The notes: a model not told the origin generated them from the letters alone. Numbered from the stretch's first letter, positions 44,351-55,369 are shown. The stretch is DNA of 64,000 nt from Strigamia acuminata (GCA_949358305.1 CASHSZ010000003.1:1-64000), one strand, 5' to 3'. Made by a program: numbers and translations.

Positions 44351-44908
44351 ATGTCGACGTCGGCCATCGAGGATCGACCACGAGGCAATATCCAGTTAAT
44401 AGTGGGCCCGATGTTTGCAGGGAAAACAACTGAACTCTTGAGGCGCCTAGAAGGAGAAGAAGCGTTGTTATTGAAGCCCAAAATCGACAACCGCCACATT
44501 CCCGGAGAAATCGTCGCTCGTGACGGAAAATCGAGAGCAGCGCGCGCCGTCGAAAACCTCGCGGAAGCCCGAAGACAATCCGAAAATTTCGGGATTATCG
44601 GGATTGACGAGGGCCAGTTTTTCGAGGACTTGGTACAATTCTGTCAAGAAATGGCAGAGAAAGGAAAGACTGTGGTAATCGCGGCCCTCGATGGGGATTT
44701 CAAGTTGAACCCGTTCGGTCAAGTCTGCGATTTGCTCCCGAAATCAGAGCACATCGTGAAGCTGAAGGCAACGTGCTACCGGTGTCGAGGGGAAGCCGCG
44801 TTCACGAAGCGGACGTCGGGCGAAGAAGACGTCGTGGTGATAGGGGGTGCCGAGAAATACGCCCCCACGTGTCGCGCATGTTTCGCAAATTGTTCACCAA
44901 TCGGCTAA
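44351..44908 (+). CDS. TK1: Thymidine kinase, TK1 type, single coding exon
   Basis: Phosphorylates thymidine to dTMP in the cytosolic salvage pathway. The 185-residue product has the P-loop GPMFAGKTTE (19-28), the catalytic-acid motif IDEGQFF (85-91), ALDGDFKLNPFG in the lasso/substrate region (112-123), and four zinc-binding cysteines C142, C145, C174 and C177. It is shorter than vertebrate TK1 (about 234) because the long C-terminal regulatory tail is absent. No KEN-type tail is seen. ATG at 44351 follows a spliced 5' UTR (acceptor at 44335); AATAAA lies at 44975. The coding part has no intron. Divergent from the interrupted gene to its left. Confidence 0.95.
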   Translation: MSTSAIEDRPRGNIQLIVGPMFAGKTTELLRRLEGEEALLLKPKIDNRHIPGEIVARDGKSRAARAVENLAEARRQSENFGIIGIDEGQFFEDLVQFCQEMAEKGKTVVIAALDGDFKLNPFGQVCDLLPKSEHIVKLKATCYRCRGEAAFTKRTSGEEDVVVIGGAEKYAPTCRACFANCSPIG

Positions 44909-45142
44909 CAAACCGGTCGTATCGTTTTTAACACCGATAGATTCATTCGAATTATTTTTTTTTTTTTGCGATCAAATAAACCCAATCAATCGTGGCCACT
45001 TATCTCGAATTCAATTTTAATTTAAATTATAAACTACAAATGAACAAAATACAATAAAAAATGAAAAATTACGCCGATGGCGCTACGTTCGATAACGATG
45101 TCCCACTAAGAGGAAGAAAAAAAAATATATATACATATTTAT
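44909..45142 (+). other. TK 3' UTR and spacer
   Basis: It contains the polyadenylation signal aataaa at 44975-44980. After that it is AT-rich up to the CAAA tract, with no gene seen. Confidence 0.6.
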
Positions 45143-46182
45143 CAAACAAACAAACAAACAAACAAACAAACAAACAAACAAACAAACAAACAAACAAACA
45201 AACAAACAAACAAACAAACAAACAAACAAACAAACAAACAAACAAACAAACAAACAAACAAACAAACAAACAAACAAACAAACAAACAAACAAACAAACA
45301 AACAAACAAACAAACAAACAAACAAACAAACAAACAAACAAACAAACAAACAAACAAACAAACAAACAAACAAACAAACAAACAAACAAACAAACAAACA
45401 AACAAACAAACAAACAAACAAACAAACAAACAAACAAACAAACAAACAAACAAACAAACAAACAAACAAACAAACAAACAAACAAACAAACAAACAAACA
45501 AACAAACAAACAAACAAACAAACAAACAAACAAACAAACAAACAAACAAACAAACAAACAAACAAACAAACAAACAAACAAACAAACAAACAAACAAACA
45601 AACAAACAAACAAACAAACAAACAAACAAACAAACAAACAAACAAACAAACAAACAAACAAACAAACAAACAAACAAACAAACAAACAAACAAACAAACA
45701 AACAAACAAACAAACAAACAAACAAACAAACAAACAAACAAACAAACAAACAAACAAACAAACAAACAAACAAACAAACAAACAAACAAACAAACAAACA
45801 AACAAACAAACAAACAAACAAACAAACAAACAAACAAACAAACAAACAAACAAACAAACAAACAAACAAACAAACAAACAAACAAACAAACAAACAAACA
45901 AACAAACAAACAAACAAACAAACAAACAAACAAACAAACAAACAAACAAACAAACAAACAAACAAACAAACAAACAAACAAACAAACAAACAAACAAACA
46001 AACAAACAAACAAACAAACAAACAAACAAACAAACAAACAAACAAACAAACAAACAAACAAACAAACAAACAAACAAACAAACAAACAAACAAACAAACA
46101 AACAAACAAACAAACAAACAAACAAACAAACAAACAAACAAACAAACAAACAAACAAACAAACAAACAAACAAACAAACAAA
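45143..46182. repeat. Perfect (CAAA)n microsatellite, about 260 units
   Basis: About 1,040 bp of uninterrupted CAAA, bounded by tttat on the left and an A-tract plus gatataaag on the right. Long ORFs on both strands (TNKQ and VCLF repeats, up to 378 codons) are frame artefacts of the repeat. It starts about 160 bp after the TK poly(A) signal and lies about 22 bp past the stop of the next minus-strand gene. Confidence 0.98.
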
Positions 46183-46204
46183 AAAAAAAAGATATAAAGA
46201 ACAA

Positions 46205-46466
46205 TTAATTAACTAACTGGACAGGTAGATATATCTTGACGAACTGGTGGCGGTCGTGGGTGACTGGTGACTGGTAACTGGTGACGAATGGGTTGCAACG
46301 ACCAAACTCGTAGCAAGTTGTGCAGAATTGATACACATAGTTTCTGGTGGATCTTGGGATATCCGACCACCCATGCGTCGGCGGTGTCGGGCGATCCCGC
46401 GCGAGGCGCGTGTCGCATTGGAAATTATTCGCACAATTAGGTGGCAACCATGGTAAGTTACTATGA

Positions 46467-46507
<41 letters not shown>

Positions 46508-46960
46508 ATGATTAATTGAACCGCGACCGACAAATCGACCATAAATTGCTTTACTCACTCTGGCACATAGCGCCTCGGCCCGAAGAATATGTTATTACCA
46601 AATTCCCCGGGCCGCACATAGATGGTCTGCGGCGACCTCGTCGAAGGTGGCGATCGCGACGAACCCCTTAAAAATAAAATAGAAATAAAATAAAATAAAA
46701 TAAAAAGTGTCAAATAAATAAAACCAATCGATCGACCAATCACTCTCACCTTGTGCCCGGGCGCATTTCACCCCAAACGATGGGATTATTCACGTTCTTT
46801 TTCCCAAATGACAATCGCGATGGGCCCCTTAAAAATAAAATAAAAATGAAATGAAATAAAATAAAATGTGTCGAATAAATAAAACCAATCGATCGACCAA
46901 CCACTCTCACCTCGTGCCCGGGCGCACTTCACCCCAGATGACGTTCTTTCCGTTCTCCAT
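46205..46960 (-). CDS. 163-residue protein of unknown family, four coding exons
   Basis: Exons 46960-46911 (ATG right after acceptor tttcag), 46827-46750 (78 nt), 46666-46559 and 46460-46205 (TAA). All three junctions are phase 2 and agree; introns are 83-98 bp with GTGAGA/GTGAGT donors. Exons 1 and 2 both end in a WGE-V/M-RPGTR motif; exon 3 carries VRPGEFGNN, a looser copy. The last exon reads NLPWLPPNCANN, then a region with CTTCYEFGRC and ends VKIYLPVQLVN. No signal peptide or membrane segment. A 5' UTR exon must lie upstream. Family not recognised; the phase agreement is the main support. Confidence 0.72.
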
Positions 46961-48323
46961 CTGAAATGTAAAAATTAGATTACCGTAAATTAAATACAAA
47001 CGAGAATTGAACAGCAAAACACAATCAATGAAAAGGAAAGAAAAGGTGAATAAAACCACAGATCAATCAAACAACCGAATTATTCTCTTTTCATTTCTGG
47101 CAAGCGAGAATATGGCGACGAATTCCGCGCCTCTCCACGCTTCCACTCGTTTAGACACAAGCGGACGAATGGTCGGATTGTTGAAACAATTGTTGTCGTT
47201 GTCAATTGGTTGATTGGTAGATAGATAGATAGATAGATAGATAGATTGATAAATAGATAAACGGCATGTATAAATGGACAGGTATATAGTAAACTAGTAA
47301 ATACTTTCAACTTGCTCAGCAGCGAAGCACGTGGCGCGGAATCAGCGGTCAGGTATGGCGGATTTCGATAACGACGCTTGGTGATCGGAGTTACAAAAAA
47401 ATAAAAATTTGAAAGCATCGTGAAACAAATAGATGAATAAACAAATAAACATAAATATATAAATAAACAAATAAATAAATAAAATAGACAAAAATAAACA
47501 AACAACGTCGCATCACACGCGGGATTCCATGGTTGTCGCCAGATGCCGCGTCGAATCACTCGCGCGCTCGCCATCAGTAGTGTGGACCCCGTGTCGTGAA
47601 CAAGTGGAACAATTAGAGGTAAATTAACCATTTTCCCGGTAAACACTCGTCAGTTGGCGTTTTTACACGCGGTTCGCGGCCCTGGACTGCATTGCTTTTT
47701 GCGGCAGGTGAGCGTCGGGACCGCGGTGCCGTTTTAAAACCGAGACGGTATCGTGTACCAGGGCCACGGTACTTTGAAAAACTCGTGTAACGCGAACCGA
47801 CTTTGTTGTACAACGAGAAAATACAAGATTCTCATTTTTTCTCGGTTTTGCTTTCATTTGATTAATTCTTATGTTACGTTTCAACGCAATTTATCTCATT
47901 TCAGAAAACTACAAGACACGAATAAAAAGAAGATTTTTTCGTCTGTTTCTTATTGCATGGCGGGTTAAGCCTATATATAAGATTTTTCTCATTTAATTAG
48001 AAATAAACAAAAAAAAAAAAAAAAAAAAAAAATCTTTTTATATGTGTCTCGCAGACTTCTGAAATAAGATAAATTGTATTGAAACCAAAGGTAAGAATTA
48101 ACCAAATGGAAGTAAAACCGAGAAAATACGAGAACTTCGTATTTTCTCGTGTTTTCTCGCATTGTTTCGCAGTAGGCATCAAATGTACCACGTCCAACAC
48201 GTACATGTACGCGCGTAGACTTGCGCGAACAATATGTGCGCGGATGTTTTATTCGACGTCCCACGTTTTGGTTCTTTTTGTTGCGATTTTAATTTTTATC
48301 TTTTTTTTCACATCGAAGAAAAT
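46961..48323. other. Spacer with probable 5' UTR exons
   Basis: A TAGA microsatellite lies at 47217-47247. A strong plus-strand donor, ttgcggcag|gtgagcg at about 47707, could end a 5' UTR exon of the next gene. Minus-strand ORFs of 188 codons here are mostly AT-repeat translation. A-tract at about 48010-48030. Confidence 0.4.
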
Positions 48324-48912
48324 ATGGAAAAAGGAAAGAGAGGAGAAAAGCCGTCCACAAAGTCGCACCTGTCACCCGTCGTCCTTTTGGAACGCATCGA
48401 CTTCATGGAGGCGTGGAGCCACACGCCAAACTTGAGCGCCGCCAGTAGTTCCGTGCATGATGCACGCGAGCGAAAAACTAATGATCCCACGAAGATCAAG
48501 GGGGTATGTGTCCCATTCCGATATTTACTCTTTTGTCTTTTTTATTTGACCTTTTTTTTTTTTATTTTTTTTTTATATTTATTCGTTCTTTTCTCTCTTT
48601 CTCCAGTCGCTCGGTCGAAGACAGACGAAGGTCCAGGAGACGGCAATGGCGGCGACGGAGGAAAGGGTCGAAAAAATGATGGAGGGACTAGAGGAGAGAA
48701 TTGAGGAGTTGATAGACAGGACGGAACAAAGACTCAAGAAAATGGTGAAGGCGACGATGGAGGAATTTGAGAAAACATTTGAAGAAGCAGAGGGAAAATG
48801 GTGGAAGGCGATGGAGGGAACGATGGGTTGGATAGAGAATGTCGTTGACGACGATGATGACGAAGGCGCTGAAGAGGCAATTGGTGGTTCCGATCTTTCG
48901 ATGGAATTATAA
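48324..48912 (+). CDS. Two-exon acidic coiled-coil protein (161 residues)
   Basis: Exon 1 48324-48503 (MEKGKRGEKPS start; 60 codons, disordered, ending PTKIKG) joins at phase 0 across a 103-bp intron (gtatgtg ... ttctccag) to exon 2 48607-48912 (TAA). Exon 2 starts SLGRRQTK, has heptad-like charged segments (RVEKMMEGLEERIEELIDR, RLKKMVKATMEEFEKTFEE), a WWKAMEGTMGWIE stretch and an acidic tail with DDDDDEG, ending DLSMEL. No signal or membrane segment. The architecture matches the gene at 53895-54576. Function unknown. Confidence 0.68.
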
Positions 48913-49220
48913 GAGGAGACGGTTTATTCCCACTCTCGTTTGTTTGTTTGTTTGATTTAGTTTTTGTTTTGGTTTTTAATTTTATTTATTCATTTATTTA
49001 TTTTTTTTTTCAATTGTCAAAGATGTGACACAACTCTTATGGGACAAAAACAACAATCCACCATCTCATTGTGTCGTATTGTTTGTTCATATTGCGTATA
49101 TTTTGTTTCTCATTGTAAAAAAAACATCTCATCGGGTGATTAAATATACGTCTTTATTTTATTTATTTTATTTATTTATCTGTTTCTCTTCTTTTCTATA
49201 TTTTAGCACAATTTATAATC
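48913..49220. other. 3' flank, AT-rich
   Basis: A short gtttgtttgtttg tract and T-runs; no gene or unit of the dispersed repeat recognised. Confidence 0.4.
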
Positions 49221-49440
49221 GACCCAGAGTGGTCGAGTGGGCAGGACTACCTGCCGCATGGAGCCGTGGACTCTGGGTTCGAGTCTCGCTTCCGCGATCT
49301 TACGTTTGCTTTGTGCAGAAAAAAGGAAAGAAAGAGACTGACTGACTGCTGGGCGACAATGATGATGGTATAAACTATTAGTCGTACCCTCTCGCAAGGT
49401 CCGAGAAATTCAACCCTTCTTTATTTTGTTTTAATTTTCA
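49221..49440 (+). mobile_element. tRNA-derived SINE
   Basis: A pol III A box (tggtcgagtgg, 49230-49240) and B box (ggttcgagtc, 49276-49285) are spaced as in a tRNA gene with an extra arm, but the acceptor ends do not pair, so it is not a functional tRNA. A non-tRNA body (cgacaatgatgatgg ... ctctcgcaaggtccgag) follows and a (CTAT)n tract comes after it. Confidence 0.75.
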
Positions 49441-49442
49441 TC

Positions 49443-49443
<1 letters not shown>

Positions 49444-49505
<62 letters not shown>
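49444..49505. repeat. (CTAT)n microsatellite
   Basis: About 15 perfect CTAT units just downstream of the SINE body; it may have grown from the SINE tail. Confidence 0.95.
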
Positions 49506-49534
49506 ATTTTTTTTTTTAAATTTAAAACAATTAC

Positions 49535-50330
49535 CGTCAGAGTGCGTTACCGTCGGAGATTTTTTCGTGATTGCCGTGCGCGCGAGAAAAATTGCAACCG
49601 ACAAACTTTTCCACATTGAAATTGGAAAACAAAATATATGGGGAGATCCACGTAGACAAGTAAATCAAGATTAACTTGGTTTCGGAATTTATAGGACACC
49701 TTTTAACGCGGGAAACGCAAAAATCCGCATCGAATGGACACTTTGGCGTCCATCGAAGGGCACGGCTTACGTCGGGTGGCGTGGCGGTTCTGGGAAATTA
49801 CATTACAGGCCACGTGACCAGGTACAAAGTCCTGCGCACAAACGCTCGAGCGGAGTTGAATAAAAGTCCTTGAAATATATAAATCGATTTATCGACAGTG
49901 GAACTAATTCCACGACGAGTGCCCCAACGATTAATTAGATTATCGAATTGGGTGCCGTCTGAGTCGAAGATCGCGAACGCCCCGATCGGTTTACCATTTT
50001 AATTTCAACTCGCAGTACACGTTGCACCATCGTAGACGATGCGAGTTTGTATAATCGCGTTCGACGAGTTTGCAGACACTTTGAATTCGTTCGCTTCGAG
50101 CCATCATGGAGATCCGAGGGTTTCGGTCGAAATTTCCTGAATCGATTTGAAACGGTATTTCCCACCCACGGGTGTTCTGCTCCACCACGAACATTCCGGC
50201 GACCATTGCGGCGACCATTGCGGCAACGAGCGCCTCACCTACGGTGAATGCGGGGCAGCTGGCACCGACGAGTGTCGGCAGCCCCAACAACTTGTTCCAA
50301 AATAAGCCCACAGACACACCTATAAAGCGT
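49535..50330 (+). repeat. Dispersed repeat family, block C
   Basis: Begins with the caaaatatatgggg ... tttcggaattta segment (49630-49690), then the attaattagattatc landmark (49930) and ends in the G-rich hairpin 50252-50285 and AATAAG. No UUCG hairpin in this copy. Confidence 0.78.
50252..50285 (+). repeat. G-rich hairpin with compensatory change
   Basis: ggggcagctggcac pairs with gtgtcggcagcccc. The CAC/GTG inner stem replaces the CGC/GCG of 55703-55736, keeping pairing. Confidence 0.8.
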
Positions 50331-51057
50331 GTTTATTTCAAATAATTGTGCAAAAACACCCAATTAATTGTTTATTTATTTGTTCCTCGTGATACGCGCG
50401 TGGCCTGTGCGTTGACGACGTGTTCGCGATTTCACGACGGAATTCGTGGATCCGTTCGTCGGGATTGGACTTTTGGGTGTCGGGTGAAAACGACCGACCG
50501 GGGACGAAATTCGAGGCGGAGAAGGGAGAAGGGAGCAAACAAGCGCGCGCGCAAGACGCCAAACGGAGTAAAAAAAATATCCAAAGAAGATGACTAAACT
50601 TTACTTTACTTTACTTAATTTTCGAATACTATGAGCACCCGGGATTCCATACTAAGGTCGAAATGACTAAAGTCGAAATCCCGTTTCGACCTAATTCGTT
50701 TCGACCCAGGTATCCCATCTAGTCTAAAATAAAAACAAACTCGCTGTTCACTAAAATATCTATATTTAAAGTTTTTACAGTTTCTACAGTTTGCAGAATG
50801 TTATAAAAAAAAAAAAAATAAATAAATAAATAAATAAAAATAAAAATAAAAATAAAAACAAATAAACAAATAAAACGGAATAAAACGAAACGATGAAACA
50901 ACGATACATTGAAGCGACGATTATATGGTGGAATAACGCCCACCGCGGCGACAATATCAAATATTAAATCGAAAAAGTTACGCGAAAACGACAGTTATTT
51001 ATTTGTATAACATTTTCTTCCCACATTTTTTACCCCATTCACACATAGGATTGCCAT
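50331..51057. other. Spacer and 3' UTR of the retropepsin-like gene
   Basis: Contains a short direct repeat around gtcgaaat (50657-50690: ggtcgaaatgactaaagtcgaaat), an (AAAT)n/(AAAAT)n tract (50807-50875), and AATAAA on the minus strand at 51003-50998 for the next gene. The segment 50373-50560 recurs in diverged form at 53213-53400. Confidence 0.45.
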
Positions 51058-51601
51058 TTATTGACACTTGTACATTTTATCTGGATATTCGACAAAGTAC
51101 AAATTTGTCCATGGAACAAATCCATACTCGAATGGGATGGTGACGCCAAGTTTATCGTCTTTGAAGAATCGATCAAACTGCGCGCAAGACATATTCGAGT
51201 CCCAAAGGAAACGCATCCCCAAGACGAGAGTTCTTTCTTTCGTCACGACGATGAAGTTGGTTTCGGTGCCTCGATTCACCCACTCGACGTTCATCTTGAT
51301 CTGTCCAATTATTTGGAAATGGTCACCAACGATGTTTTTTAGGTACCGGTGTCTATCGTCGTCGTCGTCTAGTTCGCGGATACTGTCCCGAGGGTAGCCC
51401 GTTTCTTCGAATAAACGTTCGTCGATGACGCAGAAGCGCGACCACTCGATTACCAGGGCATTACGCGCGAGATTCCCTATCTTCACCTTGAGCAAGGGAT
51501 GTTCGTTCGTGGGTTCAAGCGGTTTCGGCTGAATAAGAGAAGTTTTAGATTAAAAATTATACGAAACAATTCGTATCTGTTCCTGGAATTACCTGGAACA
51601 T
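51058..51601 (-). CDS. Retropepsin-fold protein without the catalytic Asp-Thr-Gly
   Basis: Exon 1 51601-51593 (ATG TTC CAG, donor gtaatt) joins at phase 0 to exon 2 51528-51058 (acceptor cttattcag), giving about 159 residues. The pattern LLKVKIGNLARNALVIEWS, CVIDERLFEETGYPRDSI, FQIIGQIKMNVEW, NFIVVTKERTLVLGMRFL follows the order of strands in retroviral-type aspartic proteases (core motif, flap, then the ILGxDFL end motif), but EWS stands where DTG should be. It is therefore probably non-catalytic if the fold is right. No gag or RT nearby and it has its own intron and poly(A) signal, so a domesticated or degenerate single-domain gene is plausible. The fold call is from pattern only. Confidence 0.62.
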
Positions 51602-51689
51602 GGTTCAATGTTGCGAGGAACGCCAACGAGACGTGGAAAACAGTCTTGTATCGTGTCTGAACTTGATTTGGATGCAAATGAGACACGGG

Positions 51690-53230
51690 TTACGCCAGAT
51701 GGCGTGGCGGTTGTGAGAAATTACATCACACAGGCGCTCGCGCGGAGTTAAATAAAAATCCTCGAAATATAGAAATTGATTTATCGACGGTGGAACCGAT
51801 TCCACGTCGAGTGTCCCAACGATTAATTAGATTATAGAACTGGGTGTTGTCCGAAACGAAGATCGCGAACGCTCCGATCGGTTTACGATTTAAATTTCAA
51901 CTCGCGGTACACGTTGCACCATCGTAGGCGATGCGAGTTTGTATAATCGCGTTCGACGAGTTTGCAGACACTTTGAATTCGTTCGCTTCAAGCCATCGTG
52001 GAGATCCGAGGGTTTCGGTCGAAATTTCCTGAATCGATTTGATACGGTTGTTCTGCTCCGCCACGAACACTCCCTGGTTCGTCGAAAAACACTCCAAAGT
52101 GGGTTCGTCGGAGAACACGGGGCAGTTGGCGACCGATGCGCGCCGACAGCCCCGACAAATTGTTCCAAAATAAAATCCAAGCTCCCACAACGTTGTTTTC
52201 GATACGCGCGTTCCTACACGCGATGACGCGCGTGATGCGATGCGGGTGAGTGTGACACGGGTTTTCGAATTGGGCGTCGACGATGATGTTTGTCAACGTG
52301 GATAAACGTCCGCAAAGTGCCCGGAACGCAGTTAATTACCGACGAGAATTGAAAATGTAATCGTTTTTGATAAAAAGAAACCCTCGTAACGTTGAAACGA
52401 TAAAGAGAACGCAAAATTTCGGATTCGAATTCAGGTTCGATCCGCAAACTGTCGAGGCGCGACGTGCCAAGCGTGGAGGGGAGCGTTTATCGCTTATAGG
52501 TGCCCGATGATCGGAGATGGGTGGGTGATCGGTACCAGACAGACACAAAACAGAATAAAATCTACCCAAGGAAGACGCCTAGAGTTTAATTTCTCAATCG
52601 TGGAAACGACTTCGCAGTTCGTACTTCGGTCGTCAATAAGATTACCTTCGCAGTGACCGACTAGAATAAGAGTTTTGCAAAATATCCGTCGTTTCACATT
52701 TTAATTTCGTCTTTCCGGCGTCTCGCGCCATCGCTTTCGACGTGAGTTTGTGTCATTGCGTTCGGTGGATTTGCAAGCGCCTCTAGGTCGATCGAGACCA
52801 GACACGTTTACTTCAGAGTAGGGACCACTCCACCACGAACATTCCGAGGGTATTGGCGCGCAAAAAGGACGGGGTCCTATCTTCTCGCCACGCAGAATAC
52901 GGGCAGCCAGCACTGGCAGCCCCCAATAACTTGTTCCAAAATAAGATCGAGTTGATTAGATGCCGTCACTCATCCCTCCCGTAAATACCGTAAATTTCGT
53001 AAATGTCACAATACGTAGTGAAAATGATGCGTCACGTGTCTTATCGCGCATTGGGTCACATTTAAACGCACGTATCGTTAAGGGTGTCGCGTTCATGGTG
53101 GTACATTGGTGCCGGGATGTTCAGATACGCGCTCCCGTACGCTTCCACAGCGTTGGTATTGTTTGGTTATAGCGATTGTTTGTTCCAAATAATTGTGCAA
53201 AAACACTAGTTTAATTGTTTATATATTTAA
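51690..53230 (+). repeat. Dispersed repeat family, block D
   Basis: Landmarks at 51820 (gattaattagattat), 51893, hairpin 52119-52153 (ggggcagttgg with ccgacagcccc), gtcaacgtgg at 52293, and 52620-52710 for the next unit, whose hairpin region (52905-52922) is eroded. Orientation as in the other blocks. Confidence 0.78.
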
Positions 53231-53425
53231 TCCTCGGGAGATGCGTGCGACCTATACGCCGACCCCAAGCTCGTGATTTCGCTGCGGATTTCGTGGATCT
53301 GTCCGGGCTTTTGGGCGCCGGACAAAAAAAGTTCGATTGGAAATGGGTCCCCGGACGGAGAAAAGAGAAAGGAGTAGACACGCGCGCGTGGGACACCCTG
53401 TGGAATAAAAAATACCCATGGAAGA

Positions 53426-53620
53426 CAATGAAAGTTTAATCCCACAATCGTCGAATCGGTTTCGTGGTTTGCGCTCCAACTGTTAATTAGATTATCGTCG
53501 TTGGGACCGATTGAAACAAATTGTTTTGTGAAAAATTTGCAGTTTCAGATTTTAACTTTATCTCCCAGACTTCTTGCCCCATCGCTGTCTACGCTGTCTA
53601 CGCGAGCCAGACGACAATAT
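53426..53620 (+). repeat. Dispersed repeat family, partial unit
   Basis: gttaattagattatcgtcg at 53481 and tttatctcccagacttcttgcccc at 53558 are the two usual landmarks; the unit is truncated after about 53620. Confidence 0.7.
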
Positions 53621-53894
53621 GAGTCCTGAGGTCCGAGAGCGAGTCTGCATGTCCCAGGGGACGGCATGCGAGTAGCCACTCGTGCGCCCCTTGCCATCGC
53701 CAGACATGCTTTCGCCAAAGTATGAACCGTGACAACAACTATATTAAAACAATGTTTATTCGATCGAAAGAATCTATACAACAATTATGAGTACACTTGT
53801 CAATTTATTTATCTATTTATTTGATAGAATCTTGGTTGTGGTCACTGTCGGTCACATCGTAACCATCGTCTTCAGGGCCCATCACCCCTTCTCC

Positions 53895-54576
53895 CTACCA
53901 CTCCTTTTCATCACCGTTATCATCGAGTCCTTCGTAACCACAGCCATCTTCCTCCTCCATCATGTCCACCATGTCCATCTCCATTTCCTTCACCTCCGCC
54001 TGCACCGCCTCTAGCTTCTTCCCCACCGACTTCAACACGCACAACGTCTTCGTCTTCTTTTCCCGCCATCTCGCCGCTTTCTCCATTCGCTCCGCAACCA
54101 CTTTGTCCAGTTGCTCCGCCAACACCTTCTCCATTCGCTTCGCCATAACCTTCTCCACCACATTCTCCGCCACATTCTCCACCACATTCTTCACCACATT
54201 CTTCACCACATTCTCCATTTTTTCTGTTATCACCGCCTCGACCCTTGTTGCCAATCTCTCTTCCCGCAGCACCGAAGGTGAAGACGGCGGCGGCAATGAT
54301 GTCTCTCTTCGCGACTGGAAAGGGAAAGGGAGAAAAAAAAAAAGAGAATAAGCAAATAAATAAAACCCAAGACGTGGCGCGTACCCTCTTGATCAGCGTC
54401 AGTTTACTCCTTTTCTGCCTGCCTGGACGCTTGGACAAAGCGGGATCGAGCGGCACCGACGCGATAGCGGCAGTCGACGACGTCGATGTGGTTCTAGTCC
54501 GCGTCGCACGGAGAACGGGCGTCGAGATGGACGATGTTTCCCCTTCCCCTTTCACCTTCCATGTTCCTGTCATCAT
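53895..54576 (-). CDS. Two-exon acidic coiled-coil protein (203 residues)
   Basis: Exon 1 54576-54385 (MMTGTWKVKGEG start, Ser/Thr-rich, ending KLTLIKR) joins at phase 0 across a 70-bp intron (gtacgcg ... ctttccag) to exon 2 54314-53895. Exon 2 starts SRRETSLPPP and contains a long amphipathic run of imperfect repeats (KNVVKNVVENVAENVVEK), then KKTKTLCVLKSVGKKLEAVQ and an acidic tail with MVDMMEEEDG, ending GDEKEW. The ATG follows an acceptor (tttttcag), so a 5' UTR intron is likely; AATAAA at 53809-53804. Same exon layout as 48324-48912, opposite strand. Unknown function. Confidence 0.68.
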
Positions 54577-55369
54577 GGTCTCTGAAAAAGAAAAAAACGC
54601 GATAGATAAAATCAAAAGAAAAAGAAAAAAAAACAAAAAAAAAAAAACCAAATGGGTTATTAAATTGAGCTTCATTTTCTGTTAGCAACAATAACCAAAC
54701 AAACAAATTTTTTCTGCGCGCGCTTACGGATACAATACGTGCATAATTGGGCGGGAATAATTGACAAATGATACCACAAAACACTTGGCTCATTCGCTCG
54801 TTCACTCGCTCGCTCACTCACGTTTAACGAAACGAAACAAAACACGCAACTGCAAACGCAAACTGTCTTTGCCCGGCTCTAGCTCGATTTAAAAATGGCG
54901 ACAATTGAAACGAAGCTTCGTGCTTCACTGCAACGTGGTGTCGACGAGAGCGAGAGCGAGAGCGAGAGTGAGAGCGAGAGAAAGCGAGTGAGTGGGTGAG
55001 TAAGTAAGTAAGTAAGTAAGTAAGTAATCAAGTGGAGCATGCGTGGACTGGCGACGATATTTCCGCAGTCGTTCAATTTGGCGTGGGTTTACAACTCCGC
55101 TTATTTGGTCGCTGATCGAGTCGGCACGCACTTTAAACATGTTGACGGCAAACAATACACGCGGGAAAAAAAATAACGCTAAGTTGTACGTAAGAAGAGT
55201 CTTCATTATGAATAAATGCAAAGGACCGAACCCCGAATATTCGAGTGTCCACACAACCTATCGTCCACCGGGTCTTGGTGTCCGGGTAGAAAGAGGGAGG
55301 GGACGGACGCGCGCGTACCGGACATTGCCACTCGGAACAAAAAATGTGCATAATAGGGAAAACGATCAA
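54577..55369. other. Upstream region of the 54-kb gene with microsatellites
   Basis: A (GAGC/GAGA)n tract at about 54947-54983 and (GTAA)n at about 54997-55027. No further gene recognised. The plus-strand 113-codon ORF at 55043-55384 lacks any recognised motif. Confidence 0.45.

Noticed and set aside
44351-44908. TK as proof of an integrated DNA virus
   Set aside because: TK1-type kinases are common in animals and no other viral core gene was seen nearby.
45061-46204. ORFs of 343-378 codons on both strands across the CAAA tract
   Set aside because: Pure microsatellite translation (TNKQ, VCLF); no start context or splice evidence.
49221-49300. A functional tRNA gene
   Set aside because: A and B boxes are good, but the acceptor stem does not pair and a longer non-tRNA body follows; SINE is the better call.
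53920-54675. 251-codon minus-strand Gly/Glu-rich ORF
   Set aside because: A frame-shifted shadow of the 54-kb coiled-coil gene that reads through its intron.
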